The notes under the pieces: model-generated
The model's input: the letters and a program-made list of their open reading frames with translations, nothing else
The model's database searches: none
Told to the model about the DNA's origin: nothing
Shown: positions 32,472-41,351 of the stretch, piece after piece
How the letters are laid out: each line of letters opens with the position of its first letter
Numbering within the stretch: position 1 is the first letter of the stretch
Position numbers and translations under genes: made by a program
Assembly (NCBI RefSeq): GCF_027945075.1
Contig: NZ_CP116034.1
Span: forward strand, 3,596,001 to 3,660,000
Source of the DNA: Chryseobacterium sp. CY350
GTDB taxonomy: Bacteria; Bacteroidota; Bacteroidia; Flavobacteriales; Weeksellaceae
Reading direction: 5' to 3'
DNA: 64,000 bases

Positions 32472-33002
32472 ATGTCTACAATTAGAGATAAGAAATTGAA
32501 TAGATCCGACGTCAGGATTGCAATTTGGAAATTTATCCTGTCGTTCGTCGTTTTATCGTTAATTTCATTTTGCGCTATTTTTTTCTTTTTTAAAAGTTAC
32601 CATACCCAACGCATCGGTATGGAAGCAAAAGCAGAGCAATATTCACAACTTCTGGGGCGCAGTGCAGCGCTGAACATCAAAGTCGACAGCATTCATACAC
32701 TCATGACACTTTTAGATATCAATAAGGTTCAGAATGATATTGTCCTTAGCAGACAGATCACGGGAGAACTTTATGATGCACGAAGCATAATGGGTGCAGA
32801 CAGTGTAGATAATCTAAAACATTACGCAGTACTTCTGAAACATATTGAGCCGATGATTGATCTAAAGTCAAAAATAATCAGTGTTGCCAATAAGAAAGAG
32901 TATTTTAAAACTCAATATGAAAGATGTAAGGGCAAAAATGCTACGGTTGTACGAGAATTAAGAATCGATCCTACAAGAAAATACGCAGGGAGAAGAAGAT
33001 AA
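32472..33002 (+). CDS. tssO: T6SS-iii transmembrane protein (TssO-like)
   Basis: 176 residues: an N-terminal transmembrane helix (about 20-42, IAIWKFILSFVVLSLISFCAIFFFF) and a charged, mainly helical rest. In Bacteroidota type VI loci a small single-helix protein of this form (TssO) stands next to TssR. I assign it by context with TssR, PAAR and ClpV in the same locus; no catalytic motif is seen. It probably belongs to the membrane complex anchoring the apparatus. First gene of a plus-strand run. Confidence 0.65.
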   Translation: MSTIRDKKLNRSDVRIAIWKFILSFVVLSLISFCAIFFFFKSYHTQRIGMEAKAEQYSQLLGRSAALNIKVDSIHTLMTLLDINKVQNDIVLSRQITGELYDARSIMGADSVDNLKHYAVLLKHIEPMIDLKSKIISVANKKEYFKTQYERCKGKNATVVRELRIDPTRKYAGRRR

Positions 33003-33023
33003 ATTTACATAAAAGATTGAGTT

Positions 33024-33542
33024 ATGCAGGGACAAATTACCTTATCAAAAAAAGAAAAGAGATTCCAGTTTTTATATCTTATTCTGATGCTTTTGGCGGC
33101 AATGATATTTTTAGGAATAATCTTTCTGAATAAATTTGAATCGCCATTCGATTCTTCAGATGTTGTAAGCTTAAAGCGTCTTGAGCAGAAAGCTCAGTTT
33201 GATCTTGAGCAGAAAAAAATACAGTCTGTGGTAGACAGCACTTTTACAAAAATTTCTCATCTGGATACAGAAAATCCTGATGCGATGACCGTTCACGATA
33301 TCGAGAAAAACACAGATTTTATAAGCTCTACCAACAAAAGATTCAGTACTCCCGACGAAAGAGTTGAAGGCTATCCTTTAATTGCAGATTTTTACGATAT
33401 GTACATGGATGACAAAAATATGATCACTTACATGACTGAAGATGTAAAAAGACTTGAGGCAACGGTAAAAGATTGCGAAATGGGCTATAAACAAAACGAA
33501 CAACGTCTTTTTGACCGGGCAAACGCATTAAGATCAAAATAA
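33024..33542 (+). CDS. T6SS-iii membrane-anchored protein (second TssO/TssP-like)
   Basis: 172 residues with one transmembrane helix (residues about 14-34, FLYLILMLLAAMIFLGIIFL) followed by a long helical region that may form a coiled coil (SLKRLEQKAQFDLEQKKIQSVV ... RLEATVKDCE). It is one of two small membrane proteins between the regulator and TssR. The order fits TssO/TssP-type components of the Bacteroidota T6SS membrane complex, but I cannot say which. It is 22 bp from the previous gene. Confidence 0.6.
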   Translation: MQGQITLSKKEKRFQFLYLILMLLAAMIFLGIIFLNKFESPFDSSDVVSLKRLEQKAQFDLEQKKIQSVVDSTFTKISHLDTENPDAMTVHDIEKNTDFISSTNKRFSTPDERVEGYPLIADFYDMYMDDKNMITYMTEDVKRLEATVKDCEMGYKQNEQRLFDRANALRSK

Positions 33543-33578
33543 AAAACCAACTATCAAAACACATCACAACAATTAAAT

Positions 33579-34484
33579 ATGAACTATTTTCAGAAAAACA
33601 GAAAAAACATCATCATCGGTGTCGTCGCTACTTTGCTGGTTGCTGCCCTCATTGCATTGTGGCTTCAGAAAAAGGTAATTCATTCATCAGATGATATCGT
33701 AGGATCGGTATACCCAATGTCCCTCACGGTAGGTGATACGCTTCACTTTTACGATAAAACACCTTTTGCAAAACAGAGAAAATGGAATTTTGCAGACGGC
33801 AATACATCTGATAAAGTAAAGGGATTTCACTTTTTCAACAAGCCCGGCTACTACAGCGTTACTTTAATTATTGATGATAAATACACAAAAACTTATCCTA
33901 TTGTAGTTTCATCAAGACGTACTGTCACAAAGGATAGTGTGAAAATGCCGACTACCATTGATGCGCCAAATCAAGCGATGCAGTTTGAGAATGTAAGTTT
34001 CCGGGCGCTTTCTGACGGAACACTTTTTACATGGAAATTCGGAGAAAATGCGGGCATCGATTCTAAAGATAAACTTGCAACATATTCCTATAAAAAGCCG
34101 GGAGATTACGTTGTGACACTATATACAGATGTTGATAGGGAACCCATCCTACACAGAATAAGAATTGTGGCAGAATATAATGAGGTCGAAGAGGAAGTCG
34201 CTGTGGATGATTTTTATGAGAAGCGAGACAATGATTTTAAATATCATCTTCAGCAGATCGCAAATGGTAACAGCTTCAATATGCATTACAACTACTTGCT
34301 GAATACGTACTTATGTAATAACGAAAACTCTATCGTACAGGTAAGTGACAGTAAAGTCAATAACTTCTATCTGTATTGCGCAGGTTTACAGTTTGATAAA
34401 AACAATGTGATTCAGACTGTCAAATTAAATTATGACGACGCGCAAAACTGCGTAACCAAAGTAGATATCAACCAAAGTAAATAA
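33579..34484 (+). CDS. PKD-domain membrane protein of the T6SS locus
   Basis: 301 residues: an N-terminal transmembrane helix (about 10-27), then two PKD-like beta-sandwich repeats, each with the pattern W-x-F-x(2)-G ... G-Y-Y-x-V-T-L (KWNFADGNTSDKV ... GYYSVTLII and TWKFGENAGIDS ... GDYVVTLYT). The C-terminal 90 residues have no motif I recognise. Position between TssO-like proteins and TssR suggests a periplasmic part of the type VI envelope complex. The family name is not assigned. Confidence 0.62.
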   Translation: MNYFQKNRKNIIIGVVATLLVAALIALWLQKKVIHSSDDIVGSVYPMSLTVGDTLHFYDKTPFAKQRKWNFADGNTSDKVKGFHFFNKPGYYSVTLIIDDKYTKTYPIVVSSRRTVTKDSVKMPTTIDAPNQAMQFENVSFRALSDGTLFTWKFGENAGIDSKDKLATYSYKKPGDYVVTLYTDVDREPILHRIRIVAEYNEVEEEVAVDDFYEKRDNDFKYHLQQIANGNSFNMHYNYLLNTYLCNNENSIVQVSDSKVNNFYLYCAGLQFDKNNVIQTVKLNYDDAQNCVTKVDINQSK

Positions 34485-34531
34485 TCTGTACGGTTTGCTC
34501 GTACATCACACCAATTATAAAGAAAATTAAG

Positions 34532-36928
34532 ATGAAAAATAAATTTCCTCTCGCTGCATATTATATAGGTTTTTCGGTACTTCTTACGGCGTGCCAGGTA
34601 AAACTGCCTTCCAAAAAAACGCCTGAACCCAAGCAGTACGGTTCAATAGATCACGCTACCGTTATTGATGGTTTTCCTAAAAAATCAGTACCGTGGATTG
34701 CCATTTCAGACCGCTCCAGAAATACCGCTTACCTTGATAAAGATGACGAAAAATCTTACAAAGAAGTGAAATTTTTAGAACCGTTAATGGTTTTAAAACA
34801 CAGAGACGGAATGGTAAAGGTTGCAGAATATATTCCGGATGCTTTAATGAAAAAAGTGTCTCCGAAATCTGTAAAAACTTATGGCTGGATTCCCGAGTCT
34901 GATCTTCTTTTATGGAATAGTTCTTTAAAGAGCGAAAAAACCGGTTATCCTGTGAAAGTAGCAGTAGTGCCTAGTCATCCTGAAGTCATCCGAAGTGCTG
35001 AGAGATATTACAAGAATGATTCGATCATGGTATTTAATTCTCCCAGCCTCATAGAAAATGCCAATGTTAAAATTCCTAACGGGCAGATGGTTTATGTTTA
35101 CAAACAGGCGGAAAATAATAAAAGGTTTCTCGTAGGGAAAAAACCTTCTATTGATATGGACAGCATCAGCACAGGACTTTACGGCTGGGTAAGTTCGGAT
35201 GTTATTTCAGCTTGGGGAGAGCGTTCTGCTATGAAAATGAAGAATACGACCGGGATCAAAGAGACATCTTTAGGAATTCACGAAGGTTCTCCCGGAGGAA
35301 CCGATGCAGAAAAGAGAATAGCCGTTTTGTTGACAGATGTTGATAAAAGAACGCCGCTGGAAAATATATATCCGGTTAATTTAAATTTAAATGAAGAAGC
35401 AAAACCTGATACAAAAACAAAATATTTTACGAATGTTTTAGATTACAGTAAAAACTTCGTTTACAATGTTTTAGGTGAACAAATTTATTTCGACAGATAC
35501 AGAGAAATTACAGATCGCAATAAAAAAGCAAATATCGTTTTTGTGCTGGATGTAAGTGCTTCAAACACGCCTTATACGCCAATTGTAAAATCGCTTTTGC
35601 AGGATCTTCAGTTGAGATTTGAAAAACCATCTTATTTTAATTCAATTAAATACGGTGTTGTTTTATATAAAAATAATCCTTGTGGTGAAAATGTAGTTCC
35701 GTCTGTTTTAAGTAAAGATTACAGTAAAATCACTTCATTTATTGATGAAAAAATCAACGAAATGAATTGCCAGAGTACCGGTGGAAATCAACCTGTAAAT
35801 GAAGGTTTGATTGCTGCCGGAAATATGCTTTCTGAACTTCCTGATGAAACCAATATCGTAATCACGATTGGTACTTCTGCCAATAGCGGTAATATGTATG
35901 GTGTCATTAATTCTCTTACACAGGCGCAGGCAAAACTGATCATGTTTCAGACGAGTGCCAGATCTTCAGATACTTACAATGATTTTGTACTGATGGCGGA
36001 GAATATTGTGACCAATACAGCAAAAAACGTTGCTGAGCTTAAAAAACAGAGAATAATAGATCAAAATAACGTTCTTACAAAAAATAATTTTAATCTGATA
36101 GAAGGAGAATCTGGTTTCTATTCCCTAGATTATCCTAAGCAGAGCATGGCTCCCGGATTTGTTATTTTTCCGAAAAAAGGTGATATCACAGCTCCGGGTT
36201 TTCTGAAAAAGTCGGTTGACAGTTTGATTGCTCAGGTAACGTTGGATAACGAGATGATTGACAAGTCGTTAAATGAATATTTTCATTCTTCTGTAGGTGC
36301 CGGAAAAACAGATGTAGATTTTAAGTATAAATATTTGTATCCGGGTCTTACCAATCCTGTTCCTGCCGGCATAGCAGCACAGCTTATCAATTATGGAAAT
36401 CCTTTTTTGGTGAAAGGTTATATTCCTAAAGAGCTGAAAGATTTTAAACCGGGAATGGAGAAAGGTATATTAATATCTGAAAAAGAGTATGATCAGCTTA
36501 AGGCTTTCTACACCGAAGTTTATGCAAATACAGGTGCAGGAAGAACAGATTTTAAACAGGCAAGAGCTTTGCGGGAATATGTGAAACTTCTAAAGAAATA
36601 TAATTCTACCTTAAAATTTTTAGACAAAGGTGAATTGTATGAGCAGCCAATGTCTTATGCGGTGGGTATAAGTACAGGTTTTGATAACTCTGATGAAGAG
36701 AAAATGTCTAAATACAAGCTTAAAGGCTGGAAAAAATCTAAAATAATTACCAATGAAGAATCCAGAACTTACTTCAAATATTACAAAGAATTAGCAGACA
36801 GAATGCTGACACACAGAAAAAATCCTGCCGTAAAAATTGAGCAGAACGGGCAGGAATTCTATTGGCTGAATGAATATTTTATGCCAACAATGCTTCCTGT
36901 AGAAGAACCGGAATATACTCAACATTAA
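34532..36928 (+). CDS. tssR: T6SS-iii lipoprotein TssR with von Willebrand-like domain
   Basis: 798 residues, signal ending LLTACQV (lipoprotein). The central region KKANIVFVLDVSASNTPYTPIVKSLLQDLQLRF is a vWA-type fold (DxSxS metal-binding motif; here DVSAS). The N-terminal third has SH3-like repeats (GWIPESDLLLW, GWVSSDVISAW). Length and domain set fit TssR of Bacteroidota T6SS, an envelope protein of unknown detailed role. It follows the TssO-like genes and ends at a strong terminator. Confidence 0.75.
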   Translation: MKNKFPLAAYYIGFSVLLTACQVKLPSKKTPEPKQYGSIDHATVIDGFPKKSVPWIAISDRSRNTAYLDKDDEKSYKEVKFLEPLMVLKHRDGMVKVAEYIPDALMKKVSPKSVKTYGWIPESDLLLWNSSLKSEKTGYPVKVAVVPSHPEVIRSAERYYKNDSIMVFNSPSLIENANVKIPNGQMVYVYKQAENNKRFLVGKKPSIDMDSISTGLYGWVSSDVISAWGERSAMKMKNTTGIKETSLGIHEGSPGGTDAEKRIAVLLTDVDKRTPLENIYPVNLNLNEEAKPDTKTKYFTNVLDYSKNFVYNVLGEQIYFDRYREITDRNKKANIVFVLDVSASNTPYTPIVKSLLQDLQLRFEKPSYFNSIKYGVVLYKNNPCGENVVPSVLSKDYSKITSFIDEKINEMNCQSTGGNQPVNEGLIAAGNMLSELPDETNIVITIGTSANSGNMYGVINSLTQAQAKLIMFQTSARSSDTYNDFVLMAENIVTNTAKNVAELKKQRIIDQNNVLTKNNFNLIEGESGFYSLDYPKQSMAPGFVIFPKKGDITAPGFLKKSVDSLIAQVTLDNEMIDKSLNEYFHSSVGAGKTDVDFKYKYLYPGLTNPVPAGIAAQLINYGNPFLVKGYIPKELKDFKPGMEKGILISEKEYDQLKAFYTEVYANTGAGRTDFKQARALREYVKLLKKYNSTLKFLDKGELYEQPMSYAVGISTGFDNSDEEKMSKYKLKGWKKSKIITNEESRTYFKYYKELADRMLTHRKNPAVKIEQNGQEFYWLNEYFMPTMLPVEEPEYTQH

Positions 36929-36938
36929 TAACTTATAA

Positions 36939-36972
36939 TAAAAAAAACGGAAATTTAATTTCCGTTTTTTTT
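36939..36972. terminator. terminator after tssR
   Basis: AAAAAACGGAAAT and ATTTCCGTTTTTT form a strong stem, followed by eight T. It separates tssR from the PAAR-effector group. Confidence 0.75.
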
Positions 36973-36992
36973 ATGTTTAGATTACTTTTTGC

Positions 36993-37000
36993 TATCTTTG
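36993..37000 (+). promoter_or_regulatory. -7 element of the PAAR-effector operon
   Basis: TATCTTTG (36993-37000) matches TAnnTTTG, 20 bp before the ATG at 37021, directly after the tssR terminator. No clear TTTG at -33. Confidence 0.5.
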
Positions 37001-37020
37001 AGTACCAAACATCACAAAAT

Positions 37021-37524
37021 ATGTCAGAGCAATCGTCATCTCATGACGGCAAACACTTTGTCGTTCAAAAAGGGAAATGCCAGTGCGATCAGGGCGACCA
37101 GTTTCCACAGCATAAAGTTACCGCGCATCAAAAACATTATTGGAATGATGCAGCGGGCAGCGCAGATTATCTTGCCGTAACGGAAGATGATTTACAATTT
37201 AATCCATCAGGACCGAGTTTCGGAAAATGTAAGCTAAAACCTTCATCTGGAGGCAATCTTCCGTGTTCATATGCGCCGGCGGGCAAATGGCAGAAGACGT
37301 ATGACAAAGTAATGGTGATGGGCAAAAAAGTCGTTACGGAAGTTTCCGAACTTCAATGTACAGTTGGTGGCAAAATCACTATTAAAGATCACGGGCAACG
37401 AGGTGAAATGAGTAAACAGAACGTGAAAAAAGCTGACGAAAAAGTTATCAGACATGCAAATCCTCTTGTGGATGTAAAAGAGTTTAAAGAAACTGCTTTT
37501 GAGAGTGAATTAGACGCTTATTAA
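37021..37524 (+). CDS. PAAR-like T6SS tip protein (DUF4280-type)
   Basis: I use the ATG at 37021 (167 residues) because the longer frame would start before the -7 box. There is no signal peptide. The repeated segments KCQCDQGDQFP, PSFGKCKLKP and ELQCTVGGKITIKDHGQRG resemble PAAR-like proteins (DUF4280) that cap the VgrG spike and carry effectors. It is directly upstream of the large effector, so it may load that effector. The family call is inference from pattern. Confidence 0.65.
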   Translation: MSEQSSSHDGKHFVVQKGKCQCDQGDQFPQHKVTAHQKHYWNDAAGSADYLAVTEDDLQFNPSGPSFGKCKLKPSSGGNLPCSYAPAGKWQKTYDKVMVMGKKVVTEVSELQCTVGGKITIKDHGQRGEMSKQNVKKADEKVIRHANPLVDVKEFKETAFESELDAY

Positions 37525-37542
37525 TCTTTAAATTTATTCTGA

Positions 37543-40533
37543 ATGTCAAAAAGAGGAGTTTCAAAAATAGCAGGAAATCCTTCTCCCAAAATTGGAGAAG
37601 CAACCACTTATACCGTTACAGATTGGTATTCATCGACCCCACAAGCACAACGAAATATCGCAGCTGTTACCTGGGAACTGTTCAAAAAACGTTCCGACGG
37701 AAGATTTACATCGACTAATATTAAAAAAACAGGCTTGGGAACTTTTACTTTCGGAGAAGTTGCTCAGAGAAATACTTATCGTTTAGAAGCTTATTTATTT
37801 GAGCCGGAAGGTAACGGACCTACTACAATAGATATTAACCCTCAACCTGCCGTGATCCCAAGAATCAATAAAGTAGATCTGAATTATGTAGATGATACGC
37901 CAGGATCTGTTTTTAGTTTCACAGAAAAGATGAGAGCCAGGGCTCATTGTGTTAATCTAAATGGTAAAAAGCTGAAATTCAGCTTGTGGGAAGATGATGC
38001 AGCAGGCTCGGGGCACAGTGCAGGCAACCTTTTGATAGAAACCAAAGAAGCAGTAGTAAATACAAGTGGTGTGGCAACTGCGGAGTTTATGCTGACCAGA
38101 GCATTGATGCAGAAAGCCATGCAAGGTGAGACTGATCCTAAAAAACTTGAATTTTATGTTACTGTAGAGTATTTTGAAAACCGCAAGCATGCAACAGATA
38201 ATGTGCATGTCAATAATCCATTAAATAGTCCGCCGCCAAGACCACAAAGTCGTCCTCAGACGAACGCAACTCCAAATTCCCCGCAACAGCCTGCAAATAA
38301 TACACCTCCGAGAGCCGCCGGATCTCCCGCAGCACAAAAACCGCAATCGCAAAAAGAGGAAAAAGGTATTGTAGAATCTGTTACAGAATGGTGGAATAAT
38401 CTCGAGCTTTGGGATTGGGGCGAATCTTCAGGAACGATAGAGCCTACACAGCCGCCAACTCAGCAACCTGCTGACGGAAGAACTGTGAGTGTTGTACAAG
38501 ATTCAAATGTTGAAGATCTTCTGGATGCTTATTTTGCCAAAAAGGTCTACACAAAACTTACGGGAGAAGCTGCAGGAACTGTGGATTATACCGTTGGAAG
38601 TAACGGAAACAAAACTTCTACTGATGCAGAAAAAGAAAAAATTGCTAAAATTATCCTTGCAAAACCTGCAATCAAAGCTTTAGCAGATAAAAAAGAATAT
38701 ACCACGCTTGAAGCCATCAAGCAAGCTCTCACAAAAGAGGTCTACAATAAAAACGAAAAGGTAACGATTCAGACTTTTAAGCTTGGAGCAGAATTTAAAA
38801 AAGTGACAAGCGCACCGCTGGAAGATAAACTTTATCTTGTAGCACGAACGTCAGGTCTTAACGGTAAGCAGGCGACAATTATCATTAAAGAAAAAGACGG
38901 ACAATTAAAGGGTGCCGCCGGAGCTGTTTTACCGGTTCTCGAAATTACCGAGGCTCAGATGGAACAGGCCACACCTGCAGGAGGCGAAGTTCAGGGGACA
39001 GAAAAAACACAGTTTACTGCGACGATAGAAAATGGGATTGCAAAAGTTCCTATTCATCTGAGACCGAAATCTGATGATGAACTGAAACAGTGGAAAGAAA
39101 AACTCAAAAAAGGAAAAAAAGACGGTGAATATTCTTATAGTTTTGCAGGCGCGACAGCAATTGCTGATGAAAACGGAAAGAAAAATATAGCAAAAGCAAT
39201 TCTTATCAATGCTAAAGAAGGTAAAAGAGGGAACCCTAAAATCGAAGAAGGTAAATCTGCCTATTTGGAAGATATCGAAAAAGCTTTAGAAATAAAAACA
39301 TACAATCCGGGCGATAAAATCACTTTTTCGCTGTATAAAAAAGATCCGGAATTGCTATATTTAAATGCAAAAGCACAAGGCCAAAAACAACATGATAAAG
39401 ACTTCCTGAAAGCAGACGGAGCGTATTTCACCGTTGGAAAAAATTGCGAATGCGAGCAGAGAATAAGAGCTTTTATGAGAATGTTGAGAATAGGCGAAGG
39501 TACAGAAGGCGAAAAAGGTTACACTACACAATACAGCGGAACCCAATTTTCCGATATGTCTACACATCCGGAAAATGTGATTACTGCAGGAGCTTATTCG
39601 TCTTCGGCAGCCGGAGCTTATCAGATTATGAGATACACATGGTGGTGGCTGAATGGTGAAAAACTTACGAACGATAATAAAAAAGCAGGCGTTTATGAGG
39701 AAGCGCACGATTATGTAAAAAAATATTCCATTCCAGATTTTACAGCAGAGTCTCAGGATAAACTGTGCATTGTGATTTTAAAACATAAGAGAGCCGGTAG
39801 TTTAGAATTAATTACAAAAAATCAAATTAAAGAATCTCTGGAGCAGTACGGCAGTTATGAATGGGCAAGTTTACCACCTGGAAGATACGGCCAGCCAGCT
39901 CAGACAATGGATGTTGCTTTGGCTAAATATGAAAAGTTTTTAACTGAAGAGCTTGCCGGTACGAGCGATCTTCATCTGAAGAAAGGGTTTTTGAAAGAAT
40001 TTGGAATACCCTGCAATTGCGGCAACGAAGGCGGAAGTTCAGATTGGCATCATCCGTTAGACAGAATGGAGCTTCGAGGCTGGTATGGCAGCGGTTTTTA
40101 TCCGGATTCTAGTGATCACGGTAACGCACCGATCAGACATAGCGGTAGCCACGACGGGTTAGATCTTTACGCACCAATAGGAACTCAGGTTTATGCCTGT
40201 GTATCCGGAGTTGTTCATGAGGTGTATGAATCTACAACTTATGGAAACACAATCAACATTAAAGGAGATTATAAAGGAACGACGTATTACTTTTTCTATG
40301 CCCATTTATCAGAAGTGAATGTGAGTGCTGGAGATCCCATAGATGCCGGAAATCCTATTGGCAAGACCGGAAAAACAGGAAATGCGTCGAGTCAGGAAGC
40401 AAAAATGAATCACCTCCACTTCGAGGTACGAACGACGGGAAACAGAACTGGCGGAAGGGTAGATCCTCTCACAACCATTTCCGAATTGACGACAGGTGTA
40501 AACACAAATCCTGATCAGACCACTCAAATATAA
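37543..40533 (+). CDS. bifunctional cell-wall effector: lysozyme-like domain plus M23 endopeptidase
   Basis: A 996-residue protein with no signal peptide, as expected for a type VI substrate. The N-terminal about 220 residues are beta-rich and may dock on the PAAR protein. A Pro-rich linker follows (residues about 222-275). Residues about 634-800 match a lambda-type lysozyme fold: RAFMRMLRIGEGT with Glu652 as the likely catalytic residue, and GAYSSSAAGAYQIM. The C-terminal part (about 840-996) is an M23 peptidase with HxxxD (His870, Asp874), His921 and HLH (His957, His959). Together they would cut both glycan chains and cross-links. Confidence 0.88.
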   Translation: MSKRGVSKIAGNPSPKIGEATTYTVTDWYSSTPQAQRNIAAVTWELFKKRSDGRFTSTNIKKTGLGTFTFGEVAQRNTYRLEAYLFEPEGNGPTTIDINPQPAVIPRINKVDLNYVDDTPGSVFSFTEKMRARAHCVNLNGKKLKFSLWEDDAAGSGHSAGNLLIETKEAVVNTSGVATAEFMLTRALMQKAMQGETDPKKLEFYVTVEYFENRKHATDNVHVNNPLNSPPPRPQSRPQTNATPNSPQQPANNTPPRAAGSPAAQKPQSQKEEKGIVESVTEWWNNLELWDWGESSGTIEPTQPPTQQPADGRTVSVVQDSNVEDLLDAYFAKKVYTKLTGEAAGTVDYTVGSNGNKTSTDAEKEKIAKIILAKPAIKALADKKEYTTLEAIKQALTKEVYNKNEKVTIQTFKLGAEFKKVTSAPLEDKLYLVARTSGLNGKQATIIIKEKDGQLKGAAGAVLPVLEITEAQMEQATPAGGEVQGTEKTQFTATIENGIAKVPIHLRPKSDDELKQWKEKLKKGKKDGEYSYSFAGATAIADENGKKNIAKAILINAKEGKRGNPKIEEGKSAYLEDIEKALEIKTYNPGDKITFSLYKKDPELLYLNAKAQGQKQHDKDFLKADGAYFTVGKNCECEQRIRAFMRMLRIGEGTEGEKGYTTQYSGTQFSDMSTHPENVITAGAYSSSAAGAYQIMRYTWWWLNGEKLTNDNKKAGVYEEAHDYVKKYSIPDFTAESQDKLCIVILKHKRAGSLELITKNQIKESLEQYGSYEWASLPPGRYGQPAQTMDVALAKYEKFLTEELAGTSDLHLKKGFLKEFGIPCNCGNEGGSSDWHHPLDRMELRGWYGSGFYPDSSDHGNAPIRHSGSHDGLDLYAPIGTQVYACVSGVVHEVYESTTYGNTINIKGDYKGTTYYFFYAHLSEVNVSAGDPIDAGNPIGKTGKTGNASSQEAKMNHLHFEVRTTGNRTGGRVDPLTTISELTTGVNTNPDQTTQI

Positions 40534-40538
40534 AGATA

Positions 40539-41315
40539 ATGAAAATTAAGAATTTAGTGATTAGCAGTCTGTTTTTAGTGACTGCCATTGCCTGTAAAGA
40601 AGGCAAATCATATGCGAAAAGTACAGATATTTCTCCGACACAAGATACAGTGGTTGCTAAAAAGGCAGATCAAAAAGACATCTTCATCAATAAAGAATTT
40701 TTCTCCGGAGATGAGCTGGTAGATGTCGAAATATTTAAAACTGGAAAAACAGATATTGATAGTGTAAATTATAGTATTTATAAGAGCAGGAACTCCGGTA
40801 AATATATTTTTTCACTTGAAAAATTTCTGAAAAATGACGATGTTGAAAAGTACAGAATTACCGATACCGTCAATTTAAATTCGCCAGACATCGCAATTAA
40901 CGTTCAAACTGTGGGCGACAAAAAATTGTTGTCTTTAAAATCTGATCAAAAACTGCTGAAAGAATGGAGTTTTAATAATAAAACAGTTTCCGCAAAATCT
41001 AATGAATGGGTTGGTAATTTTTCTTGTAGATTTTTGAGGATGAAAGAAGAATCCGGAGATCCGCGAGCGTACGGAATGATCAATTTAAATATTTCAAAAA
41101 GCAATGCAGACTTCAAATTAGACAGTTATGTAGAAAATGTAAAAAAAGATCTGATGGTCATCGAAAAAAAACCGGACGAAATTATTCTTGCAGAAAAAAA
41201 CAATAAAAACGCCACTTTTAAGATCACAAAAAGCAACAGTAAATATCTCCTTAAAAGCGATTTTATTAATACAACGGTTGGCGAAAACGACACTTACGAA
41301 TTAACAAAAAAATAA
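40539..41315 (+). CDS. candidate immunity lipoprotein
   Basis: 258 residues, signal ending TAIACKEG (lipoprotein). It lies only five bases after the cell-wall effector and has no enzyme motif. Toxin-immunity gene pairs of T6SS are arranged this way, and a periplasmic lipoprotein is the expected location for protection against a wall-cutting toxin. It is rich in Lys and Asn with an extended beta pattern. The role is inference from position. Confidence 0.6.
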   Translation: MKIKNLVISSLFLVTAIACKEGKSYAKSTDISPTQDTVVAKKADQKDIFINKEFFSGDELVDVEIFKTGKTDIDSVNYSIYKSRNSGKYIFSLEKFLKNDDVEKYRITDTVNLNSPDIAINVQTVGDKKLLSLKSDQKLLKEWSFNNKTVSAKSNEWVGNFSCRFLRMKEESGDPRAYGMINLNISKSNADFKLDSYVENVKKDLMVIEKKPDEIILAEKNNKNATFKITKSNSKYLLKSDFINTTVGENDTYELTKK

Positions 41316-41351
41316 GATCAACAAAATAAATTCATCGATACACAAAAATCT

